A DNA stretch of 64,000 bases from Sphingobium vermicomposti (GTDB lineage: Bacteria; Pseudomonadota; Alphaproteobacteria; Sphingomonadales; Sphingomonadaceae): the NCBI RefSeq assembly GCF_011762025.1, contig NZ_JAASQR010000004.1:1-64000 (forward strand), written 5' to 3'. Shown here one piece after another: positions 44,858 to 53,222 of the stretch. Made by a program: the position numbers and the translations under genes. The first letter of the stretch is position 1; each line of letters begins with the position of its first letter. The notes beneath the pieces were generated by a model that was given only the letters and a program-made list of their open reading frames with translations, made no database searches and was not told where the DNA came from.

Positions 44858-45655
44858 TCAGCGCCCCTTAAAGGACGGATGTCGTTTTTCGCGGATGGCG
44901 CTCACGGCTTCGCCGAAATCGGCGGTGTAGGTCGCCAGCCCTTCATAGGCGACCCCGGCTTCGAAAACCGAGCTGAACAACTGGCGCAGCGCGATGTTGG
45001 TCACCGATTTGGTGTAGCGGATCGCCGATTGAGCGCCACGCGCCAGACGCCCCGCATATTTGGCGACATAATCGTCCAGTTCGGCGGCGGGAACGACGAA
45101 GCTGATCAGGTTGCACCGCTCTGCTTCGACCGCGCCAATCGCGTCGCCCGTCAGCAGATAATGTTTCGCTTTGCCAAAGCCTATCAACTGCGGCCAGATC
45201 AGCGCGCCGCCATCACCCGCCACCAGCCCCAGCTTGACGTGAGGGTCCGCGAAACGGACATGGTCGGCGGCAATGACGATGTCGCACAGCAGCGCGATGG
45301 ACGCGCCAAAGCCGATGGCGTCGCCATTGACCTTTGCGATCACCGGCTTGGCACAGTCGAGCAACCCCATGACGATCCGCCGCATGCTTTTCGCTTCGTT
45401 GACAAAGGGTTCGCGTCGCCCGGCGGCCTGATCTTCCAGCCAGTCGAAATCCCCGCCCGCGCAGAATGCACCGCGTGACCCGGTGAGGATGATGACGTCG
45501 CTGTCGGGATCATCTGCGGCATCGAAGAAGACGCGCGCCATTTCCTCATGCAGGGCGGGGCTGATGGCGTTCAGGTCGTCCGGGCGGTTCATCCTGATGG
45601 TCAGTACGCGTCCATCACGCTCGAAGGCCAGCGCTTCATAATGTTCGAACTTCAT
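44858..45655 (-). CDS. Crotonase-family protein lacking the hydratase glutamates
   Basis: 265 residues. The oxyanion loop AFCAGGDFDW and GFGASIALLCD show the crotonase fold. The two hydratase Glu positions read Ser119 and His139; Asp148 stands in LGLVAGDGGAL. A subgroup with this GDGG loop is common in actinobacteria and sphingomonads under the name enoyl-CoA hydratase, but its chemistry is open (isomerase, hydrolase or C-C cleavage are possible). The start at 45655 has GGGAGAG 4 nt upstream; the longer frame from 45769 crosses the operator. Confidence 0.85.
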   Translation of the reverse strand: MKFEHYEALAFERDGRVLTIRMNRPDDLNAISPALHEEMARVFFDAADDPDSDVIILTGSRGAFCAGGDFDWLEDQAAGRREPFVNEAKSMRRIVMGLLDCAKPVIAKVNGDAIGFGASIALLCDIVIAADHVRFADPHVKLGLVAGDGGALIWPQLIGFGKAKHYLLTGDAIGAVEAERCNLISFVVPAAELDDYVAKYAGRLARGAQSAIRYTKSVTNIALRQLFSSVFEAGVAYEGLATYTADFGEAVSAIREKRHPSFKGR

Positions 45656-45716
45656 GCACTCTCCCGTCGGTCGCTGGGTTTTTTTTGACCCTGCATGACC
45701 CCACATAACAGAAGCT

Positions 45717-45732
45717 AGGTCGCTAGCATACC
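45717..45732. promoter_or_regulatory. Cluster operator copy (AGGTCGCTAGCATACC)
   Basis: 13 of 16 matches with the right ten bases perfect. It lies 62-77 bp upstream of the crotonase at 44858-45655 and 41 bp downstream of the MarR stop codon. Confidence 0.55.
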
Positions 45733-45772
45733 ATATCCTTGAGGCCACGGATATGGTTGGGTCGATCAATGG

Positions 45773-46303
45773 CTATTCAGGCAGGTCGGCGGCATCCGTC
45801 TCTTCGGACAGGCTGCTGGACAAGAGCCGGTTCGATTGTTCGAGAAGGTCGGTCAACATGGCGATCCGTTCGGGACCCAGTTGACGCAACAGCAGTTCGT
45901 CCTGCTCCAATGCCCCGATTCTCAGCGGGTCGCGCAGGGTCTGGCCCTTTGCGGTCAGGTGGACCATGGCGAGGCGCCGGTCGGCCGCGACGCGACGACG
46001 TTCTATGATTCCCGCTTTTTCGAGACGTTGTAAGGTCTGGCCGATCGTTGCCTTGCCGATTTCCAGTCGTCGGGCCAGTTCTACCTGCGACAGGGGTTCT
46101 TCCAGCCACAATTCCCCCAATACATAGGCCTGTGCTGGCGCAATTCCCGTGCTTCTGATTCGGTCAAGATAGTCGGCCTGCGTTATCCGGGCGAGCAATT
46201 GCGCCTGATAGGCCAATGTCATCTTGAACATCGGGAATGAGCATTGCGACGACGGGAGATCCGATTCCTGTTTTTTCTTCAACTTTGCGTTCGCGATCGC
46301 CAT
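45773..46303 (-). CDS. MarR-family transcriptional regulator
   Basis: 176 residues. The winged helix-turn-helix is GIAPAQAYVLGELWLEE, LSQVELARRLEIGKATIGQTLQRLE and IERRRVAADRRLAMVHLTAKG. It is divergent from the crotonase at 46509. With its neighbouring operator copies it is a candidate local repressor of the cluster, as is the other MarR at 32557. ATG 46303 is preferred to TTG 46309. Confidence 0.88.
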   Translation of the reverse strand: MAIANAKLKKKQESDLPSSQCSFPMFKMTLAYQAQLLARITQADYLDRIRSTGIAPAQAYVLGELWLEEPLSQVELARRLEIGKATIGQTLQRLEKAGIIERRRVAADRRLAMVHLTAKGQTLRDPLRIGALEQDELLLRQLGPERIAMLTDLLEQSNRLLSSSLSEETDAADLPE

Positions 46304-46508
46304 TCTCAATTCCCTTTATGCCATGCGCGGACTGTTGCCGACGAATCATGCCCGGCGTCGGCAATGTCCTGTCGATCGCGACCTTGCATCATGTATGTGG
46401 CCGTATCAATAAATGACATTTGTATGATGTGCCTCCATACTGTAGTGACGAATGTCAGGGAATGGAGGCAGCCATCACGCTGACCCATCAATATCGGGAG
46501 AGAATCAG

Positions 46509-47315
46509 GTGACTGGAAATATCGACACGCAATGGCCCTGTGACGGCGTCGCACTTATCACGGTGGGGGACGGCGGCGTGGCCGGGCACCTGGTCACCTG
46601 CGCGACCGTGACCGCATTGGCGGACGCATTGGAAGTTGTGATCGAGCAGAAGGCGCGGGTGATCGTACTGGCGTCGTCCGTCGAGGGCCATTGGCTGGAA
46701 CATGCCTATCTGAGCGATATCGTGAACCTGGTCGAAGGGAAGCCGGCGAGTGGCGACCCGGCGGGATGGTTCCGTTCGCTTCAATTGCTCAATCGCGGAC
46801 CCGCAGTGACGATTGCCGCCATAAATGGCGATACGTCGGGCGGCGGATGCGAGCTGGGCTGGGGTTGTGACCTGCGGGTCGCGGAAGAGCAGGCGCGGTT
46901 CAGCCAGCCCGAAGTCGCCATTGGCGCGGGCACGGGCATCGGCGGCACATCACGCCTGATGCGCCTGATCGGTCGGACTGTGACCGCCGAAGTTGTGCTG
47001 ACGGCCCAGCCGCTGACGGCGCGGCGGCTGTATGAATTGGGCGGCCTTAACCGTCTGGTGCCCAAGGGCAAGGCGGTCGAGGAAGCGCTGACGCTCTCCC
47101 GGCACATTGCGTCTCTGCCGCCGCAGTCGGTCGCGGGCATGAAGAAGATGCTGGGCGAGGCGGAAGACCTGAACCAGAGCCAGGGTATCGAGAATGACCA
47201 GCTGATCAGCCAGGGCCTGTTCGCGCATCCCGACAGTCTGGTCAGCATGAAGGCGATTCAGGCGCGTTTCGATGCCGGCGAAAGCATGGATCAGCTGTAT
47301 TGGAAAAACGACTAA
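46509..47315 (+). CDS. Enoyl-CoA hydratase/isomerase (crotonase)
   Basis: 268 residues. Both catalytic glutamates are present, in GGGCELGWGCD and SQPEVAIGAGTG. The first oxyanion segment is unusual: EGHWLEHAYLSD instead of the common AFSAGADL, so the substrate loop is altered. GTG start at 46509 with GGGAGAG 6 nt upstream; the reading from 46452 has no such site. It hydrates or isomerises an enoyl-CoA. The SDR/Rieske operon follows after 106 bp. Confidence 0.85.
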   Translation: MTGNIDTQWPCDGVALITVGDGGVAGHLVTCATVTALADALEVVIEQKARVIVLASSVEGHWLEHAYLSDIVNLVEGKPASGDPAGWFRSLQLLNRGPAVTIAAINGDTSGGGCELGWGCDLRVAEEQARFSQPEVAIGAGTGIGGTSRLMRLIGRTVTAEVVLTAQPLTARRLYELGGLNRLVPKGKAVEEALTLSRHIASLPPQSVAGMKKMLGEAEDLNQSQGIENDQLISQGLFAHPDSLVSMKAIQARFDAGESMDQLYWKND

Positions 47316-47332
47316 TGTCGGCTATTGATAAT

Positions 47333-47348
47333 AGTATGCTAGCATAGT
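47333..47348. promoter_or_regulatory. Cluster operator copy (AGTATGCTAGCATAGT)
   Basis: Contains the perfect 12-bp palindrome TATGCTAGCATA; 13 of 16 matches. It lies 74-89 bp upstream of the SDR/Rieske operon, followed directly by AATG. Confidence 0.6.
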
Positions 47349-47421
47349 AATGAAGAATGATCGGCGCGGCGGCCCATTTGGCCACCACCGCCGGATGTAA
47401 TCAGAAAATGGGAGAGGGTTC

Positions 47422-48171
47422 ATGGATCTGGGCTTGTCAGGATTGAAGGTCATCATGGGCGGCGCGACGCGTGGGATCAGCCGCGCGGCGGCCAATCTGT
47501 TCGCGGCGGAAGGCGCGCAGCTGGGCCTGTTTTCACGCAATGGCGATGCGTTGGAAGAATTCAACAGCGAGCTGGGCGGCAAGGCCGTCACGCGCGAGTT
47601 CACGCTGGAGGATCGCGAAGGCTATAAATCCATGCTGACCGGGCTGGCTGATGAGCTGGGCGGGTGCGACATCTTCATCCATTCGATCAGTTCGTCCGGT
47701 GCGCAGGGCGCGATGGATTGGGACGAAAGCTATCGCATCGACATGCTGGGCGCGGTCGATGCGTGCGAGGCGCTGGAGCCATATCTGGAAAAGTCCGGTG
47801 CCGGGTCCGTCATCTTCATGTCGAGCACCGCCGCGATCGAGACGTTCCTGATGCCCCAGGCGTTCAACGCCATCAAGGCGGCGCTGATTACTTACGGTAA
47901 GCAGCTGTCGCAGGTTTGGGCACCCAAGGGCGTGCGCGTCAACATGGTGACCCCCGGCCCGATCAGCTATCCGGGCGGCAATTGGGAAGGCGCCAAGGCG
48001 TTGATGCCCGACCTTTACAACGGCATCGTCGCCCAGATTCCGATGGGACGGTTGGGTTCGCCGGAGGAGGTCGCCAAGTCGATCGCATTCCTGGCAAGCC
48101 CGGCGGCCGGTTATGTGACGGGGGCCAATCTGGTCATCGACGGGGGCTTCACGAAGCGCGTCCAGTTCTGA
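47422..48171 (+). CDS. Atypical SDR with catalytic Tyr replaced by Phe
   Basis: 249 residues. Rossmann region GGATRGISRAAANLF (Ser in place of the third Gly) and HSISSSG in place of NNAG. The active site keeps Ser135 and Lys152 but has Phe148 (PQAFNAIKAAL) where the catalytic Tyr belongs; the codon is TTC. The end VTGANLVIDGGF is typical. It may have lost dehydrogenase activity, use another residue, or act as a lyase/isomerase. It is 25 bp upstream of the Rieske oxygenase in the same operon. Confidence 0.85.
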   Translation: MDLGLSGLKVIMGGATRGISRAAANLFAAEGAQLGLFSRNGDALEEFNSELGGKAVTREFTLEDREGYKSMLTGLADELGGCDIFIHSISSSGAQGAMDWDESYRIDMLGAVDACEALEPYLEKSGAGSVIFMSSTAAIETFLMPQAFNAIKAALITYGKQLSQVWAPKGVRVNMVTPGPISYPGGNWEGAKALMPDLYNGIVAQIPMGRLGSPEEVAKSIAFLASPAAGYVTGANLVIDGGFTKRVQF

Positions 48172-48196
48172 ACCGGGGTACGCAGGAGTAAGGTAA

Positions 48197-49636
48197 ATGG
48201 CGGCAAATGCACGCTATGCGGAGATCCGGTTCAACGACCGTCCGATCAAGGAACAGCTGTCCGACCCGGAAAGCTTTGTCCTGGAGCCGGGAGAAATCAC
48301 CGCCGATTATGAGAAAAAATCGCCGTGGCGGCTGGAGGAGCTGCATCCCAACATTGCCGACTATCGGACCGCCAAGACCAGCAGGTCGATCGATCCCGCC
48401 GTGATGGCGGTCGAGGAAGAGCGGTTGTGGAGCAAGGTGTGGCTGCTGGCGGGCATTTCCAGCGACATACCCAATGTCGGCGACTGGTTCCGGTTCGACC
48501 TGGGCAGACAGTCCATGATCATCGTGCGCAACAAGGAAGGCGTCGCTGCATTCTACAATGTGTGCAAGCATCGCGGAAACGAGTTGGTGCAGGACGATTT
48601 CGGCCATGGCGCGACGTCCTTTACCTGTATCGTGCACAGTTGGCGGTTCAACCTGAACGGCAAGAATGTGCGCGTTACCGACCGGGATACCTTCCGTGAG
48701 GAAGCGCTATGCCGGAATCTGGACCTGACGCCGGTGCATGTGCGGGAATGGGGCGGCATGGTGTTCGTCAGCATGAACCCCGATCCCATGCCGTTCGAAG
48801 AATATTATGCCGACCTGCTGCCGATGATGGCGTCTTACAAGATTGAGGACATGTTCGTCGTCAAACATCTGACGATTGATATTCCGGCCAATTGGAAGAC
48901 GATGTATTCGGCGTTTAACGAGACTTATCATGCGCATGCCACGCATCCACAGATCAAGCCTTATGTCGACGACCATTATGTTCAATATGATTTCTATCGC
49001 AACGGCCATAATCGAAACCTGTTTTCGGTAGGATCGGTTAGCCCGCGCTGGCCGGACAATCGCTTCGTCAATGTGGGGCTTGCCTATTTCCTGCAGGAAG
49101 CGGGGGTGAAAATGTCCGCGCTGAAAGGGGACGCACGGCATGTTCGCCGGGCGTTGCAGCAGGCGAAGCGTAGCGAGGGCAATCCCTATGGCGTGGATTA
49201 TTCCGGCTATACGGACAATCAGCTGACGGATGACTGGAACCCGTCGCTGTTCCCGAACGTGACGATGAACATGCACCCGGAGGGCATATTGCTCCAGCGG
49301 TTCCGGCCTCATCCCACGGACCCGGAACGCGGTTATCAGGACGTTTTCGTGCTGTCCGCCAAGCTGGCCGAGGGGCGGCGTCCGCCCGCCTATATGGGGG
49401 TGGAGGATGATGTCGATGTTTCGGGCAAGGTGCGTCCGCCGATCCGCCGGTCCACCCACGACAATCCGCAGGCCGGTGAAGTGGTCGAGCAGGACATCGC
49501 CAACATGGTGACGATGCAGCGGGGCATGCGGTCAAAAGGGCTGAATGGGACGGTCGTCTTTTCCGAACAGGAACGGCGCATCCAGCATTTCTACGCCGAA
49601 CTCGACCTCTATCTGGAGGGGAAGAAGGGGGGCTGA
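48197..49636 (+). CDS. Rieske non-heme iron oxygenase, alpha subunit
   Basis: 479 residues. The [2Fe-2S] Rieske ligands are C123, H125, C144 and H147 (CKHRGNE and CIVHSW). The mononuclear iron site is NETYHAHATH, with H245 and H250. It should mono- or dihydroxylate a ring or demethylate, depending on the substrate. It is longer than the classic naphthalene-dioxygenase alpha subunit (about 450). No beta subunit, ferredoxin or reductase gene is in the window, so electrons must come from elsewhere. The operon ends with a strong terminator. Confidence 0.92.
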   Translation: MAANARYAEIRFNDRPIKEQLSDPESFVLEPGEITADYEKKSPWRLEELHPNIADYRTAKTSRSIDPAVMAVEEERLWSKVWLLAGISSDIPNVGDWFRFDLGRQSMIIVRNKEGVAAFYNVCKHRGNELVQDDFGHGATSFTCIVHSWRFNLNGKNVRVTDRDTFREEALCRNLDLTPVHVREWGGMVFVSMNPDPMPFEEYYADLLPMMASYKIEDMFVVKHLTIDIPANWKTMYSAFNETYHAHATHPQIKPYVDDHYVQYDFYRNGHNRNLFSVGSVSPRWPDNRFVNVGLAYFLQEAGVKMSALKGDARHVRRALQQAKRSEGNPYGVDYSGYTDNQLTDDWNPSLFPNVTMNMHPEGILLQRFRPHPTDPERGYQDVFVLSAKLAEGRRPPAYMGVEDDVDVSGKVRPPIRRSTHDNPQAGEVVEQDIANMVTMQRGMRSKGLNGTVVFSEQERRIQHFYAELDLYLEGKKGG

Positions 49637-49659
49637 GGCGGCTTCTTCGATTGGAGTGA

Positions 49660-49699
49660 GGGAAGGGGCCGCGCATCGGGTGATGTGCGGCCCCTTCCC
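49660..49699. terminator. Bidirectional intrinsic terminator
   Basis: An 18-bp stem (49660-49677 with 49682-49699, one G-T pair) and a 4-nt loop between the convergent Rieske and E2-core genes. Confidence 0.8.
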
Positions 49700-49711
49700 A
49701 TTGAGGGCGGA

Positions 49712-50407
49712 TCAATTTTCGGCGGGAGACAGGCCGGTTCCGCCCTCAAGCTGTTGAGCGAGCCGGGTGAGGAAGTCCCCGGCGGGCGCGCCGTCGATGA
49801 TGCGGTGATCGACGGTCAGCGACAGGCCCATGACGGGCCGCACCACGATGGTTTCGCCGTCCTGCGCGACCCATGGCTTGGGCGTCATGCGGCCCAGGCC
49901 GATGATGGCCTGTTGCGGGTAGCTGAGGATCGGCGTGAAATGTTCGACGCGCGTCAGGCCCAGATTGGTGACGGTCACGGTCGCGCCGGTCAGTTCGGCG
50001 ATGCTGAGCTTGTTCGCCCTGGCCCTTTCGACCAGGTCGGTGCGCCTTTGCGCGATGTCCGGCAGGGGAAGGCTGCCCGCGTCGAAAATGGCGGGGGCGA
50101 CCAGGGCGCCGGGCAGCGCGATGGCGCAACCGACGTGGATTTGCTCCTGCGGCTCGACGCCTTGCGTGGTTTCCACGGCGTTGAAGAGGGGGAATTCGCG
50201 CAGGACCGATATCAGGGCGGCGATGATCAGATCTTCATAGCCCAGCTTCGTGCCTGCCGCTTTCCAGGCGTTGCGCGCGGCTACCAGAGCGGAGGCGTCG
50301 ATGTCGCAGAAGAAGCTGAGCTGCGCGGTCTTTTGCAGGCTCTCGCTCATTTTTTGCGCGATGATGCCCCTGATGCCCGTCAGGCGGAGGATATTGTCAG
50401 CTGCCAT
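49712..50407 (-). CDS. 2-oxoacid dehydrogenase E2 catalytic core without lipoyl domain
   Basis: 231 residues, covering only the acyltransferase (CAT-like) domain. It opens LRLTGIRGIIAQKMSESLQKTAQ and has the active-site DHRIIDGAPAGDFL (HxxxDG) near 200. There is neither a lipoyl nor a subunit-binding domain, whereas normal E2 proteins have 400 or more residues. The missing lipoyl domain exists as a separate protein at 38267. It is last in the operon behind the kinase and epoxide hydrolase (22-bp gap). Confidence 0.9.
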   Translation of the reverse strand: MAADNILRLTGIRGIIAQKMSESLQKTAQLSFFCDIDASALVAARNAWKAAGTKLGYEDLIIAALISVLREFPLFNAVETTQGVEPQEQIHVGCAIALPGALVAPAIFDAGSLPLPDIAQRRTDLVERARANKLSIAELTGATVTVTNLGLTRVEHFTPILSYPQQAIIGLGRMTPKPWVAQDGETIVVRPVMGLSLTVDHRIIDGAPAGDFLTRLAQQLEGGTGLSPAEN

Positions 50408-50429
50408 TGGTGGTCCCCATGATGATGAT

Positions 50430-51572
50430 TCAGGTGCGGAGCGCGCGGAAGCAGTCGCGCACTTCGCGTATGAAGATGCCGGGTTGCTCCCAGGCGGCGA
50501 AGTGGCCGCCCTTGTCCACGCTGTTCCAGTGGATGATCTGGTCGAAATAGCGATCCGCCCACTGGCGCGCGGGCCAGATGATTTCGCGCGGGAAATGGCT
50601 GTAGCCCAGCGGTATGCGCACGTTCCGAGGCCGGAAGCTGTGCATGCTTTCCCAATAGAGCCGGGCGGACGACGCGCCGCTGTTGGTCAGCCAGTAGAGG
50701 GTGATGGTGTCCAGCATATCGTCCAGCGAGAAGATGTTTTCCGGCGCGCCGTCGCAGTCGGACCAGCGCTGCAGCTTTTCATAGATCCACGCTGCTTGAC
50801 CGACGGGGGAGTCGGCGAGCGCATATCCGATGGTCTGCGGCTTGGTCGCCTGAAGCCGGGCATAAGCGGATTCGACGTCATTGAACTGGCGCATGGATTC
50901 CAGCGCGGTCTGCTCGTCCGGGGTGAGATTGTCTGCAAGGTCGGGCGGGATGATCGACAGCATGTTGAAATGGACGCCCGCCAGTTCCGCCGGTTCATCG
51001 ACGGCCAGGCACATCGTCACGGAAGATCCCCAATCACCGCCCTGCGCGACATAGCGGTCATAGCCCAGCCGCCGCATCAGTTCGGCCCAGGCCTTCGCGA
51101 TCCGTTCCACGCCCCAACCCGTTTCGGTCGGCTTGCCCGAAAAGCCGTAGCCGGGGAGGGAGGGGATGATGAGGTGGAAGGCGTCGGATGGTTGCCCGCC
51201 ATGGGCCTGCGGATCGGTCAGCGGGCCGATGACGTTGCGGAATTCCAGTATCGAACCGGGCCAGCCATGGGTCAGCAGCAACGGCATCGCGTCCGGCTGC
51301 GCCGAACGGATGTGCAGGAAGTGGATGTCCAGCCCGTCGATCCGTGTGCGATATTGGCCAAGCCCGTTCAGCAGGGCCTCACACTTCCGCCAGTCATAGG
51401 CTGTGCGCCAATGATCGACCAGCGCCCGCAGTCGCCCGGCGGGCACGCCCTGTTCCCAGCCGGACACCGGCTGATCATTGGGCCAGCGGGTCCGATCCAG
51501 CCGGTCGCGCAGGTCGTCAAGCTGCTGCTGCGCGACATGGATGGTGAAGGGTTCGACAGGCGGCGGGGTCAT
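50430..51572 (-). CDS. Epoxide hydrolase (EHN-type, alpha/beta hydrolase)
   Basis: 380 residues. The N-terminal EHN domain (about 1-105) resembles microsomal epoxide hydrolase. HGWPGS (about 102-107) forms the oxyanion region. The nucleophile is D180 in QGGDWGS and the His of GGHFAAWEQP (about 356) completes the site. It opens an epoxide to a diol. It overlaps the kinase gene stop by ATGA and is followed by the E2 core, which ties the three into one operon. Confidence 0.92.
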   Translation of the reverse strand: MTPPPVEPFTIHVAQQQLDDLRDRLDRTRWPNDQPVSGWEQGVPAGRLRALVDHWRTAYDWRKCEALLNGLGQYRTRIDGLDIHFLHIRSAQPDAMPLLLTHGWPGSILEFRNVIGPLTDPQAHGGQPSDAFHLIIPSLPGYGFSGKPTETGWGVERIAKAWAELMRRLGYDRYVAQGGDWGSSVTMCLAVDEPAELAGVHFNMLSIIPPDLADNLTPDEQTALESMRQFNDVESAYARLQATKPQTIGYALADSPVGQAAWIYEKLQRWSDCDGAPENIFSLDDMLDTITLYWLTNSGASSARLYWESMHSFRPRNVRIPLGYSHFPREIIWPARQWADRYFDQIIHWNSVDKGGHFAAWEQPGIFIREVRDCFRALRT

Positions 51573-52969
51573 GGACGTTCCAGAATGGATTGCAGGACGG
51601 TCGCGATGCGGTGCATCAGGCGCTGGGTGAAATAGGCACCCGCGCTCGCGACCAGCACATCGTCGCTGAGGCCCTTTTCAAAGGTGTCGCGACCGCCCTT
51701 TAGCACCAGATTCATGAGCCGAAGGCCGCCGCGCAGGGCGAAATAATCGATCTGCCGCTGCGGAATGTCGGTGCCGCCCGCCGCGCGATAGGCGTCCATG
51801 AAGCTGGCCCAATCGGTCACGGCCATGACCACGGGATAGCAATAGCCCAAATCTTCGCCCGGATGGCCAATGGCCGCCTGTTCCCAGTCAAGGACGGCGG
51901 CAATATGGCCGTCCTGTGCCAGAATGTTGTGAAAGATCATGTCATTATGAACGATAGCCTGACGATCATCCAGGCAATCGACATTGGCGCGCAGCCATGA
52001 AATGACCGCCGACATGGTGATGGAAGGCCAGCGGGCGAGGGCGTTCCATTCGCGCGCCATGTCGTCCAGTTCAGCCTTCCAGCTTTCGATATCGAAGCTG
52101 CTGCGTGAGGGGCGCAGGCCACGGCCCGCTTCCCCCACCGGCTGCATATGCAGGATCGCCATTTGCCGGGCGAGGTCCAGAGCGACGTTCCTGTCATCGA
52201 CGGGCAGCCAATATTCGGGCTGGGCGGTCGCGCCGGGGGCCAGTTCCACCAGCATGAAGGGGGCGTCCAGCCACGCAGGATCGGTTTCGACCAGCACCGG
52301 GCGCGGCACGCGCATCCCTGCGCGATGGAGACGATCGAGCAGGTTGAATTGCGTCACTTCATCCAGGAACGCATCACCCGCCGCCAGATTGGGGATGCCG
52401 CGCTGGATGACGAGCCGGGCGGGCAGGTCGCCCATGCCGGACAGCCCTAGAAGCGCTGTCTGGCGGGACCGACCGCCGACAACCAGTTTGAACGAGTCGA
52501 TGCGCAGCGAGTCGCAGCCGGTGCGCTGGCGCAGATAGGCCGCGAGCCGTTCGGGATCGATCGAATCCGTGCCACCGCCCGTCAGGCGCGGCGGCGCGTG
52601 CTCAACTTCATCCATGCGATCGATAGCCGATTGCAGCAGGGCGTGTTCGCAGGCGATGGCGTCGCGAAACGCGGCCAGGCCTTCGCCCTTGTCCAGTCGA
52701 TCAGCCGTTTGTGCGATGATTGCGCCGGTCGAACGATAGGCGGCGGCGTTTTCCGCCGGGCCACCCAGCCGATCAGTGTCGGCGGCCAATGGGAGGGCGA
52801 CGGCTGGGTCCAGAAAAGTGGATGGCCCCGGTTCCAGCCCGTTGGCGGTAGCGGTGAGAACCCGGATACTGTTGTCCAGAGTCGCGCGCGCATCACCATC
52901 GTCAACGCAAGGGCGCACGTCGCGCCGCAAGGCGCGGGCTACGGCCCAGAGATGACGCGCGTTTGTCAT
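51569..52969 (-). CDS. APH-family phosphotransferase with extra N-terminal domain
   Basis: 466 residues. An N-terminal helical domain (about 1-130, DUF6285-like in position) is followed by an aminoglycoside-phosphotransferase fold. The Brenner motif is HNDMIFHN (H341, D343, N348) and the Mg-binding Asp is D361 in VLDWEQ. Similar kinases (LvaA, and the kinase part of ACAD10/ACAD11) phosphorylate 4-hydroxyacyl-CoAs before elimination. The divergent acyl-CoA dehydrogenase at 53223 supports such a role here. The start at 52969 has AAGGAGAG 7 nt upstream. Confidence 0.87.
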   Translation of the reverse strand: MTNARHLWAVARALRRDVRPCVDDGDARATLDNSIRVLTATANGLEPGPSTFLDPAVALPLAADTDRLGGPAENAAAYRSTGAIIAQTADRLDKGEGLAAFRDAIACEHALLQSAIDRMDEVEHAPPRLTGGGTDSIDPERLAAYLRQRTGCDSLRIDSFKLVVGGRSRQTALLGLSGMGDLPARLVIQRGIPNLAAGDAFLDEVTQFNLLDRLHRAGMRVPRPVLVETDPAWLDAPFMLVELAPGATAQPEYWLPVDDRNVALDLARQMAILHMQPVGEAGRGLRPSRSSFDIESWKAELDDMAREWNALARWPSITMSAVISWLRANVDCLDDRQAIVHNDMIFHNILAQDGHIAAVLDWEQAAIGHPGEDLGYCYPVVMAVTDWASFMDAYRAAGGTDIPQRQIDYFALRGGLRLMNLVLKGGRDTFEKGLSDDVLVASAGAYFTQRLMHRIATVLQSILERP

Positions 52970-52998
52970 GATATTCTCTCCTTCGACAACATGCGTAT

Positions 52999-53014
52999 CG
53001 TAATGTAGCATATT
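52999..53014. promoter_or_regulatory. Weak cluster operator copy near the kinase gene
   Basis: Minus-strand AATATGCTACATTACG, 10 of 16 matches with the ATGCTA half intact; 30-45 bp upstream of the kinase start. Confidence 0.35.
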
Positions 53015-53082
53015 ATGCAATGAAGGCGGCTGTCGCGGTCGTGATACGCGATATGGCAGGGCTATAGCCCTTGGCGCTATAC

Positions 53083-53093
53083 GACAGATGTCA
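53083..53093. promoter_or_regulatory. GACAGATGTCA dyad
   Basis: The same dyad (GACA/TGTC arms, 2-3-nt centre) recurs upstream of the third TonB receptor at 61833-61844. Possible second shared regulator site. Confidence 0.3.
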
Positions 53094-53132
53094 AAAATAT
53101 TGCTGGTTTTGCCTGGCCTTTGGTGGACGCTC

Positions 53133-53171
53133 TTGACATAAGGCAGTTGGTATATAGTAATGTCGCGTACC
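53133..53171 (+). promoter_or_regulatory. Promoter with operator for the acyl-CoA dehydrogenase/E1 operon
   Basis: TTGACA (53133-53138), 16-bp spacer, TAGTAA (53155-53160). AGTAATGTCGCGTACC (53156-53171) matches the cluster consensus at 11 of 16 positions and overlaps the -10 box. TTGGTA/TACCAA arms frame the region. Confidence 0.5.
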
Positions 53172-53222
53172 AAATATGACTGCGCTTGGAAGCAGCAGAC
53201 CCAACGCGAAGAGAGTGATGCA

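Noticed and set aside
45661..45690. T-rich stretch as a terminator
   Set aside because: The run of eight T near 45680 has no stable hairpin in front of it on either strand.
53160..53222. ATG at 53160 as start of the acyl-CoA dehydrogenase
   Set aside because: It lies inside the -10/operator region and lacks a ribosome binding site; GTG 53223 has one and fits the family start.
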